Assembly: GCA_027627705.1 (NCBI GenBank)
Contig: CP091242.1
Coordinates: 1,127,765-1,191,764 of the forward strand
Length of the DNA stretch: 64,000 nt
Direction of reading: 5' to 3'
Origin: Hyphomonadaceae bacterium BL14
GTDB taxonomy: Bacteria > Pseudomonadota > Alphaproteobacteria > Caulobacterales > Maricaulaceae
The position numbers and the translations under genes are program-made. Under the pieces are notes generated by a model, which searched no databases, had not been told where the DNA came from, and saw only the letters and a program-made list of their open reading frames with translations. This document shows positions 56,477-64,000 of the stretch, one piece after another (the stretch's first letter is position 1; each line of letters begins with the position of its first letter).

Positions 56477-59362
56477 TCAATAACGCAGGTTGATGCGGGC
56501 GAACAGGTAACGGCCGACCTGATCGTAGCCGGTCAGCGAGTTGGCATTGTTCGCGAGCGAACCACCCACGAGCGGCGGCTCTTCGTCGAGGATGTTGTTC
56601 ACGCCGAGAGTCAGGCGCGTATTCTCCAGGACGTCGAACTGGGCCGACACGTCAAAATAGCTGATCGCGTCGAGCACGTTGCCATTGTTGACCAGACCAC
56701 GGTCGGTGGTGCCCGGCGTGCCGTTCTGCAGCGTGTAGTCCATCTCGCTGAAGTAACGCCAGCGCACGGACGCCGACCACCAGCTGCCCATGTCATAGCT
56801 CAGGCGGGCGGTGTGACGCCAGTCGGAGGTGGCGCAAGCCGGGTTGATGACGCCGACGCAGTCATAGGCGGCGGCATCGTTGATGCCCGGCAGCGGATCG
56901 ATGGTCTGCTCGAGCGCGATCGAGCCGTTGAACAGGGCGCTCAGATTGCCCCCGATCAGCGGCGCTTCACCGGCCCACGCGACGTTGAAGTCCACGCCAC
57001 GCCAGATCAGATTGCCGAAGTTGGCGGTCTGGTTGCGGACAACACCATTGCCCGGCTCACCCGCCGTGCCCGACCACAGGTCACCCGAAACCGGGTTACG
57101 CTGGATCAGGCCGCACAGCCCGGCATCGCCCGTCAGGCCGCAACCGCGCAGGATGTTGGAGGCACCAACCGTACCGATGCGGTCCGCGATCTGGATGTCG
57201 TAATAGTCGACCGTCACGCTGAGGCTGTCGAACGGCTGGAACACCACACCGAACGTCCACGTATCAGCCGATTCCGGGCTCAGGCTCGTATTGCCACCCG
57301 TGATCTGGTTGTACTGGTCGGCCGGGCTCTTGTTGATATTGCCGTACTGGGCCGCAGACACGCCGGTCAGGGCGCATTGGGCGGCCGTGAACTGTGGTGT
57401 CGCCGTGGCGCAGGGATCCTCACCCGCCCACAGACCGCCCGAGGTCGGCGAGAACAGTTCGCCAACATTGGGGGCGCGGATGGCGCGGTTGAAACCGCCG
57501 CGGACACGCAGCTCGGAAACGGGAGCCCACGAACCCAGGATCTTGTAGGTCGTGGCACCGCCGGAGGTGTTATAGTTGGAATAGCGGTAGCCCAGCTCCA
57601 GATACACTTCCTCTGCGAAAGCAGCACCCTGGACGAGCGGCACGATCGCTTCACCGAAGGCTTCGTACACGTCGTACTCACCGCCGATATTCGGCGTCTG
57701 ACCACCACGGCCGGTATACCCACCAGCCTGGATTTCACTGTCAGACAGGGTCTGATAGCTTTCGCGACGATATTCGGCACCCGCCACAACAGCAATCGGG
57801 TCCGACGCCGCCGGCAGGGTGAACGGCAGGTTGCCGGTCACAAAGGTGTTGGCGGTGATCAGCTCGGTGCGGCCGGTCAGAACGCCGGTGCCGCCGAGGG
57901 CTTGCGCCGCCGCCGGGGTGACGCCATTCGGCACAAAAGGATTGTAAGGGATGCAACCGGCGAACGAGCCCGTCGGGCAGCCCAGCAGGGCAGCACGGGT
58001 GCGCGAGCGCAGGAAGTCGTTCTGGGTGATCTCGCTGGACGAGGTCGAGGCATAGGTGAAGGAGGCGTCATACGACCAGCCGCCACCCAGATCGCCCTCG
58101 GTACCCGCGGTCCAGCGCCAGGCCGACGAATCGATCGTCGAGGTGCGCGGGCCGCCCTCATTGTTACGCTTGCCAACCAAAAGAGTGATATCGGCACCGG
58201 TTGGGTTCGGCGTGATGTTGAGATCGGTGCACAGCGAATTGATCAGCGGATCGGTGCATTCAAAGCCAATTTGGTCGGTAAAGAACGTTCCGGACTCAGC
58301 AATCTGCACGGTCGTGTTCGTGTTCGCGAACGCCACATCCAGATAGGGCCGGAACATGGCGTTGATTTCATAGTTGAAGAACGCGCCAAACGTCCAGCGC
58401 TCGTCCGGGCGCTGATAGAAGTTGACCGGAGCGTAGTTGTAGAGCTCGCCAATGCCACGCCGCCATGTTCCGGCCTGATCAAAGTTGATGAAAGAGAAGT
58501 TCAGGTTGCCGTCCGGGCTGCTGCCAATAGCCAGGAAGTTCGGAACAATCGACGTCGACGAACCGCCACATGCCGTAGCGCTGGCGAGCAGCGCGCACGA
58601 CGAATAGTCGCGGTCGCCCTGCATCAGCTCTTCGTTCTTGCGGTAGGTCACATAACCGCTGGCATGGCCACGGCCGTCGGCAAACGAGCCGCCGATGGCG
58701 AAATCGATGTCATAGGCCCGGCCGTCAATGCCGCTGGAGCCCGTCGGGAAATCAAACCCGGCGGTCGTCTGCAGGCCCTGCATGTATTCGTTGTCGTTGT
58801 TGTGCTGATAGCCGGAGACGCCGGCATTGATCGACACGCCTTCGAAATTGCGGTCGATGATGAAGTTCACAACACCGGCCACGGCGTCCGCGCCGTACAC
58901 CGCCGAGGCGCCGCCGGTCAGGACTTCCACGCGCTGGATCAGCGCGGCGGGGATCTGGTTGAGGTCAGGAGCCTGGGTGCGGATGCCGCCCGGCTGCAGA
59001 CGGCGTCCGTTGACCAGGACCAGGGTCCGGTTGGTGCCGAGGCCGCGCAGGTTGACCGAGGCGGTGCCGGTGGACGGGTTTACGGAGAACGCGTCGAGCG
59101 ACGGGGTCACCTGCGGCAGGGTGCGCAGCAGGTCTTCCACGCGCGTGGTGCCCGAGAGGCGGAACTCTTCGGCGTCAACCTGGGTGACCGGGCTGACCGA
59201 CACGAGGTTGGGGTTCGCAATACGCGTACCGGTGACGCGGATGACGTCGCTGGTCTGCGGCTGCGCGGCTTCCTCTTCCTGCGCGAGCGCAGGCGCGGTG
59301 GCGGTGAGGCCCCCGATGAGCGTGCTTGCCAGCAGGCAAGACTTCAACATGCTTCGCTTCAC
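56477..59362 (-). CDS. TonB-dependent outer-membrane receptor
   Basis: A 961-residue TonB-dependent receptor. A signal peptide ends about residue 27 (APALA-Q). DVIRVTGTRI follows as a TonB-box-like start, then the plug domain with LRGLGTNRTLVLVNGRRL and EVLTGGASAVYGADAVAGVVNFI. The barrel has typical aromatic strands, the late motif NVGELFSPTSGGLW, and ends FARINLRY with a terminal aromatic residue as needed for barrel insertion. The cargo is unknown; iron-siderophore, oligosaccharide and peptide receptors share this form. The start is GTG at 59362, with GGGGAG 7 nt upstream. It is inserted between tRNA-Trp and tuf. Confidence 0.95.
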   Translation of the reverse strand: MKRSMLKSCLLASTLIGGLTATAPALAQEEEAAQPQTSDVIRVTGTRIANPNLVSVSPVTQVDAEEFRLSGTTRVEDLLRTLPQVTPSLDAFSVNPSTGTASVNLRGLGTNRTLVLVNGRRLQPGGIRTQAPDLNQIPAALIQRVEVLTGGASAVYGADAVAGVVNFIIDRNFEGVSINAGVSGYQHNNDNEYMQGLQTTAGFDFPTGSSGIDGRAYDIDFAIGGSFADGRGHASGYVTYRKNEELMQGDRDYSSCALLASATACGGSSTSIVPNFLAIGSSPDGNLNFSFINFDQAGTWRRGIGELYNYAPVNFYQRPDERWTFGAFFNYEINAMFRPYLDVAFANTNTTVQIAESGTFFTDQIGFECTDPLINSLCTDLNITPNPTGADITLLVGKRNNEGGPRTSTIDSSAWRWTAGTEGDLGGGWSYDASFTYASTSSSEITQNDFLRSRTRAALLGCPTGSFAGCIPYNPFVPNGVTPAAAQALGGTGVLTGRTELITANTFVTGNLPFTLPAASDPIAVVAGAEYRRESYQTLSDSEIQAGGYTGRGGQTPNIGGEYDVYEAFGEAIVPLVQGAAFAEEVYLELGYRYSNYNTSGGATTYKILGSWAPVSELRVRGGFNRAIRAPNVGELFSPTSGGLWAGEDPCATATPQFTAAQCALTGVSAAQYGNINKSPADQYNQITGGNTSLSPESADTWTFGVVFQPFDSLSVTVDYYDIQIADRIGTVGASNILRGCGLTGDAGLCGLIQRNPVSGDLWSGTAGEPGNGVVRNQTANFGNLIWRGVDFNVAWAGEAPLIGGNLSALFNGSIALEQTIDPLPGINDAAAYDCVGVINPACATSDWRHTARLSYDMGSWWSASVRWRYFSEMDYTLQNGTPGTTDRGLVNNGNVLDAISYFDVSAQFDVLENTRLTLGVNNILDEEPPLVGGSLANNANSLTGYDQVGRYLFARINLRY

Positions 59363-59468
59363 TTTTATTCTCCCCGAATGAGTAGCGGTTTCCTGACAAC
59401 GGCGGCCCGGAAAGCTGATCCGGAGCGCGCGCGGCCTTTCGAGACGGGAGATCCCGTCACCGGCGCAA

Positions 59469-59497
59469 CGCTAGTTGTCGCCCGACTGTCACGTCAA
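59469..59497 (-). promoter_or_regulatory. Candidate promoter of the TonB receptor gene
   Basis: A -35 TTGACG (59492-59497) and a weak -10 CTAGCG (59469-59474) are 17 bp apart on the minus strand, about 105 bp before the receptor start. The -35 matches the others in the window; the -10 fits only loosely. Confidence 0.4.
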
Positions 59498-59730
59498 CCT
59501 TGCCAGAGTGTCATACTTCGAGAATGCCCGTCATTTTTCAAAGCTGTGGCGCAGGTGCACCACTTCCTTTCAGCCGCCGCCCCAGCCGCGCCCGCCGGCA
59601 CCGGCACCGCTGCAGATCAAGCATCACAGCAAATGCCGTGTCATTGCTGCGTTTTAAGCCGTCAGCACGCACCGGGATTTGCCATACGAGCCAAAGAAAG
59701 CGGCGGTCCGCAATAAAGTTGGTATACTCT
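59498..59730. other. Intergenic DNA with no gene recognised
   Basis: This part of the 368-bp gap between the receptor and methyltransferase genes has no supported reading frame. It is less GC-rich near 59715-59730, where TTGGTATACTCT has a central GTATAC palindrome. No terminator hairpin with a T tract was found after the methyltransferase. Confidence 0.4.
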
Positions 59731-60624
59731 TTAGCGGCTGCTCGGGCTCAATTCGCCGTGCAGCCACCAGCCCACGGGCCGTCCTGCGCTGTCGTGCACC
59801 GATTCAGGGCCACCTGTGGATAATCCGGCGGCCCGCGCGGCCTCTGCCAGCGCGCGCGCCGCGGTTTCATCCAGAGAGGCGTCCGTCATCAATGTCAGCC
59901 GCGCGCTATGCGCCGAGACCTCGTCCAGTACGGTCTGCGCATTCTCAATGAGGTAAGGCGGCGGGAAGCGGTCTTTCTTGTTGAGTATTTCCGCCAGGAA
60001 GCTCATCGCCCAGTGCGTTGTCTCGTCGAGCGTACGGGCGGCCTCCTCGGCGAACAGGCGGCGCACACGCTCCAGCACCGGCGACTCATCCTGCCCGCGC
60101 GCACGGGCCTCGCCCAGTGCGCGCACCTGGGCCGCCAGCCCGTCTGGCGCGATCAGACTGGCCGCGCGGGCGATTCGCGTGCGGGCCGCCGCCACCGCTT
60201 CGCCATCGCGCGCATGGGCCAGCACGCCCAGCTGCCCGCCGGGCGCCAGCACGCGCGCCGCTTCACGCAGCGCCGCCCGGGTGTCGGCATATTCCAGTCC
60301 AAACTGGGAAATGGCGGCATCGAAGACGTCCGACTCGAACGGCAGAGCCTCCAGGGCGGCACCGGCCACCAGGCGTGCGCCCGCGACCGGCGCCAGCGCC
60401 TGGGCGTAATCCGCGCCGGTCACCGTAAAGCCATGGGAATGCGCAACAGCCAGCCGGGTCAGCGCGCCCGCCCCGCAGGCCAGATCCAGCACCCGCGCAC
60501 CTGGCGCCAGCGCGTCGAAAAAGCCTTTCCAGACAAAGCCCGTGTCGAAGGGCTGGCCGCCGGCGAAACAGCTATGGGTCTGGCCCGACGCCCAGTACCG
60601 GCTCCAGGTCTCGCGTCCGTCCAT
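59731..60624 (-). CDS. Class I SAM-dependent methyltransferase
   Basis: A 297-residue protein. Motif I is VLDLACGAGALTRLA (about 46-60), followed by an acidic residue at the end of strand 2 (VTGADYA), then ALPFESDVFDAAISQFGLEY as motif II/III and AARVLAPGGQLGVLAHA as the post-motif, the Methyltransf_11/25 pattern. The substrate (small molecule, lipid or quinone) is not evident. GGAGAG lies 7 nt before the ATG. It lies between tuf copy 2 and the receptor gene, all leftward, and may be transcribed from the tuf promoter. Confidence 0.88.
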   Translation of the reverse strand: MDGRETWSRYWASGQTHSCFAGGQPFDTGFVWKGFFDALAPGARVLDLACGAGALTRLAVAHSHGFTVTGADYAQALAPVAGARLVAGAALEALPFESDVFDAAISQFGLEYADTRAALREAARVLAPGGQLGVLAHARDGEAVAAARTRIARAASLIAPDGLAAQVRALGEARARGQDESPVLERVRRLFAEEAARTLDETTHWAMSFLAEILNKKDRFPPPYLIENAQTVLDEVSAHSARLTLMTDASLDETAARALAEAARAAGLSTGGPESVHDSAGRPVGWWLHGELSPSSR

Positions 60625-60705
60625 GAAGAGGCTCTCCGATTGGTACCGGCGTGAGCCTAGCGCCCCGGCCTGCCCGCGTCAGCGTCAACATGCCCCCCAA
60701 CGCAG

Positions 60706-60734
60706 CGCGGCCCGGCTTTGTGGGCCGGGCCGCG
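60706..60734 (-). terminator. GC-rich hairpin after tuf copy 2
   Basis: The same 11-bp stem as after copy 1, with one base changed in the loop (T at 60721). It lies 27 nt past the stop and has no T tract. Confidence 0.5.
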
Positions 60735-60760
60735 TCGCATAGCGTCAGGGACGGTGCCGA

Positions 60761-61936
<1,176 letters not shown>

Positions 61937-62009
61937 TGTCTTTAGACCCTCACGCTGGAGCTGTGCATGGACGTCCTGCTTGCCGGGCGCCCTTGAAAAC
62001 TGAGGGCGG

Positions 62010-62038
62010 GGCATAGCGCCCGCGCGGCGCGCTTGCAA
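62010..62038 (-). promoter_or_regulatory. Candidate promoter of tuf copy 2
   Basis: On the minus strand a -35 TTGCAA (62033-62038) and -10 TATGCC (62010-62015) are 17 bp apart, about 75 bp before the start codon. A TTGACA (62040-62045) just upstream has the better -35 sequence but 24-bp spacing. Confidence 0.5.
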
Positions 62039-62066
62039 GTGTCAAACGCGGCCCCGCCCTGCGGGC

Positions 62067-63464
62067 TCAGGCCGGCACGATATCCATGGCCATGGTCAGG
62101 CGCGCCTGCTCGCCGCCAAACGGAACGGTGCCGTGCCACATATAGGACGGGAACAGGACCAGCATGCCCGGTTCGGGCTTCACCCAGTGCTGGGCACTCT
62201 GGGCCGGCGTGACAGGAATGCCCGCCTCGCCAAAGCGGATCCAGCCCTCGCGCCCGCCCGCCGAAACCGCATCCGGCAGCTCCACATAGAAGGCCGAGGA
62301 TATCCAGCCGTCCGGGTGGACGTGATCGGTATGAAATCCGCCCGGCGTCAGCCAGACCGACCAGACGCCGTGAATGCGCCAGCGCCCCGCGCGGCGCCGC
62401 CGCAAGGGATCACCCCCCTCCCCCAGCCCCTCGATATAGGCGTCCACCAGCGGGTCCAGCGCCTGGCGGAACGCCTGGATGGCGGGGGTTTGCACCGACA
62501 AGATATCCGGACGCTGACTGCCATGTCGCACCGATTGGCCAAACGGGTGGGTGCGATAGGGATGGGCCGCTTTCAGCTCGGCGGCGAGGTCGGCCAGATA
62601 CGCCGCCTGGCTGGTCCAGCCCGGCGGCGGGGCGATGGTCTGCGGGCGCACCAGCGCGTGATAGTCATAGAGCCCGTCAAAGCGCCGGTCGCCGCTCATG
62701 CGCCAGGCCATGGCCTGCAGATTGACCGCGTTCTGATTGTCCGGTGCCAGCGCCACAAGGCGCTGCGCGGACGCTTGCGCGGCTTCGCCATCTCCGGTGG
62801 CCAGGCAGACATGGGTCCAGGCCTCCAGCGCGGTGAGGCCTTCGGGCGCAATCTGCAGCGCCTGGCGCGCCCGCGCACGTGCGCTGTCCAGCTGCCCGGC
62901 GCGGGTGAGCAGATAGACTGCTGCACATTGCAGCACGAGCTGGCGCGGCTCGCGCACCGCCAGCGCCTCCATCTGCGCGCACGCGCCCTCAAGATCGCCC
63001 ATGTAATCGAGCGCGCGCGCCCGCACATATTCCAGCGGCCCGAAACCCGGGCGGGCCGCGATGTCACGCTCCAGCCCGTCCAGCGCCTGTGCCTGATCGC
63101 CGGTGCGCATCCAGATCAGCTGGCAGCGCTCCAGCTGGGCGTCCACCATCGCCGCATTGATAGCGCACGCCGCGTCATAGGCCTCCGCCGCGGCATCAAG
63201 CGCGCCCAGCTGCATCAGCGCGCGCGCCAGCACAACCCGCGTCTCGCCCGCCTTCAGCCCCAGCGCGATGGCCCGGCGTGCATTGGCGGCGCTGGCCTCG
63301 TGACGCCCGCAATCGCCCTGGCTGGCGGCCAGGTTGTGCAGCGCCACCGGATTGTCCGGATACGCGGCTGCCGCCAGTTCATGCACCGCCAGCGCCTCTT
63401 CCAGACGCTTTTGCGCCTTGAGCGCATCGGCGCGCGCGCACAGGGCCTGCAAGGATTCGGGCAT
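62067..63464 (-). CDS. TPR protein fused to a 2-oxoglutarate/Fe(II) oxygenase-like domain
   Basis: A 465-residue protein. Residues about 1-240 are Ala-rich helical repeats in TPR style (e.g. EEALAVHELAAAAYPDNPVALHNLA). Residues about 290-465 resemble the putative 2OG-Fe(II) oxygenase family PF13759: GGFHTDHVHPDGWISSAFYVELP near 373-395 supplies His-x-Asp type ligands, MWHGT near 439 the distal His, and Arg near 452 the 2-oxoglutarate contact. Likely a protein or small-molecule hydroxylase with a protein-binding TPR arm; substrate unknown. The ATG at 63464 is chosen because GGGAGG lies 7 nt upstream. It lies just before tuf copy 2. Confidence 0.85.
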   Translation of the reverse strand: MPESLQALCARADALKAQKRLEEALAVHELAAAAYPDNPVALHNLAASQGDCGRHEASAANARRAIALGLKAGETRVVLARALMQLGALDAAAEAYDAACAINAAMVDAQLERCQLIWMRTGDQAQALDGLERDIAARPGFGPLEYVRARALDYMGDLEGACAQMEALAVREPRQLVLQCAAVYLLTRAGQLDSARARARQALQIAPEGLTALEAWTHVCLATGDGEAAQASAQRLVALAPDNQNAVNLQAMAWRMSGDRRFDGLYDYHALVRPQTIAPPPGWTSQAAYLADLAAELKAAHPYRTHPFGQSVRHGSQRPDILSVQTPAIQAFRQALDPLVDAYIEGLGEGGDPLRRRRAGRWRIHGVWSVWLTPGGFHTDHVHPDGWISSAFYVELPDAVSAGGREGWIRFGEAGIPVTPAQSAQHWVKPEPGMLVLFPSYMWHGTVPFGGEQARLTMAMDIVPA

Positions 63465-63569
63465 GCGGCATCCTCCCACAACCACGCCAGCGAGCCGCGC
63501 GCGGAAGGCGGCGTCAAGGGCCGGGGCGCAGAGTTCGCGCCCGTCAAATCATCAAGTGGGGAGAAAACC

Positions 63570-63643
63570 TGGAGCGGGTGGACGGGATCGAACCGACATA
63601 TTCAGCTTGGAAGGCTGACGTTCTACCATTGAACTACACCCGC
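63570..63643 (-). tRNA. tRNA-Gly (anticodon TCC)
   Basis: A 74-nt cloverleaf. The acceptor stem GCGGGTG/CACCCGC is perfect; the D arm has AGTTCAATGGTAGAAC, the anticodon stem is TCAGC/GCTGA with loop CTTCCAA, and the T loop has GGTTCGATCC. Discriminator T and an encoded CCA end it. It reads GGA and possibly GGG codons. Confidence 0.95.
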
Positions 63644-63704
63644 GCGGGACCGGTTTGATACAAGCTGATGGCGCGCGCGTCGAGACCTTCGGCGCCAAGC
63701 ATGC

Positions 63705-64000
63705 TCAGGCGCGCGCCGTGATCGGCTGGGGTCCGGTCCAGGCCGCCAGCGTCTCGCGGTAGAGCGGATCGGGCGTGATCGACAGGGCCGCGCGCGCGCC
63801 GTCCAGCGGCAGGGCGAACAGGTCTGACAAATCCTGCACCGGCATCGGCCTGGCCGCACGCGCCATGGCGGCGGCGTTGCGCATCATGCGCCCCACAGGC
63901 CAGCTCATGATTTCCGAGCGGATGCGCAGACCCGCCATGGCCCCCAGCAAACGGGAGCCGCGCGAGCCGGTCTGCACGCCTGTGAACACCAGCAGCAGCG
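63705..64000 (-). CDS. Unidentified protein, N-terminus cut by window edge
   Basis: The frame is open from the window end to a stop at 63705, giving about 98 C-terminal residues. It is basic and Ala/Arg-rich (e.g. LLGAMAGLRIRSEIMSWPVGRMM), then DLSDLFALPLDGARAALSITPDPLYRETLAAW. I recognise no family. Codon use is like its neighbours. It lies 61 bp upstream of tRNA-Gly on the same strand. Confidence 0.5.
   Translation of the reverse strand, partial: LLLVFTGVQTGSRGSRLLGAMAGLRIRSEIMSWPVGRMMRNAAAMARAARPMPVQDLSDLFALPLDGARAALSITPDPLYRETLAAWTGPQPITARA

Noticed and set aside
59715..59730. TTGGTATACTCT as an operator related to the 6366 palindrome
   Set aside because: Only the central GTATAC is symmetric and it lies past the methyltransferase stop, far from the receptor start; similarity to the other site is slight.

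Overview
The window looks like chromosomal DNA from a high-GC alphaproteobacterium. The ribosomal/RNA polymerase supercluster has the alphaproteobacterial order. A TonB-dependent receptor, TRAP transporter genes, a GTG-started rpoA with an N-terminus reading [11 protein letters not shown], and TTGACG-type -35 boxes all suggest the Caulobacterales/Maricaulales/Hyphomonadales side of the class. The genus cannot be fixed from the sequence alone. No prophage, transposase, CRISPR array or plasmid function is visible.

Region 1 (1-11.8 kb) is accessory metabolism: two DUF805-like membrane proteins, an acyl-CoA carboxylase alpha subunit (pccA-like), a TauD-type dioxygenase, a CpcT/CpeT-family protein, and a divergent pair made of a Tat-exported flavin amine oxidase and a complete TRAP transporter (dctP-dctQ-dctM). 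An enoyl-CoA hydratase, a pirin and small unknown proteins follow. Region 2 (11.8-22.8 kb) runs mostly leftward: queA, two cyclophilins around a DUF6624-like protein, coaD, a LysE-type exporter and gyrA. A rightward M19 dipeptidase and a leftward DegP/HtrA protease close it. Two clusters of palindromic intergenic repeats (REP/BIME-like) lie here.

Region 3 (23-41.8 kb) is a continuous leftward translation supercluster read as rpsL-rpsG-fusA-tuf, rpsJ through secY-adk, then rpsM-rpsK-rpoA-rplQ. Three candidate promoters with TTGACG -35 boxes are placed before rpsL, rpsJ and rpsM. Region 4 (44.1-56.3 kb) is the rpo cluster, also leftward: tRNA-Trp-secE-nusG-rplK-rplA-rplJ-rplL-rpoB-rpoC, ending in a strong terminator.

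Two places interrupt these conserved blocks. A rightward 720-codon gene with DUF3422-like features sits between rpsL and rpoC (41.9-44.0 kb). A TonB-dependent receptor and a methyltransferase sit between tRNA-Trp and a second, essentially identical tuf copy (56.5-61.9 kb). The window ends with a TPR/2-oxoglutarate oxygenase fusion, tRNA-Gly and an unidentified gene cut by the edge.

Most of the sequence is housekeeping and ordinary. The items most worth a second look are the DUF3422-like gene with its own dyad, the amine oxidase/TRAP divergon with its operator-like palindrome, the tuf/tRNA-Trp insertion, and the composite palindromic repeats. Similarities named here come from recognising motifs by eye; no database search was run.
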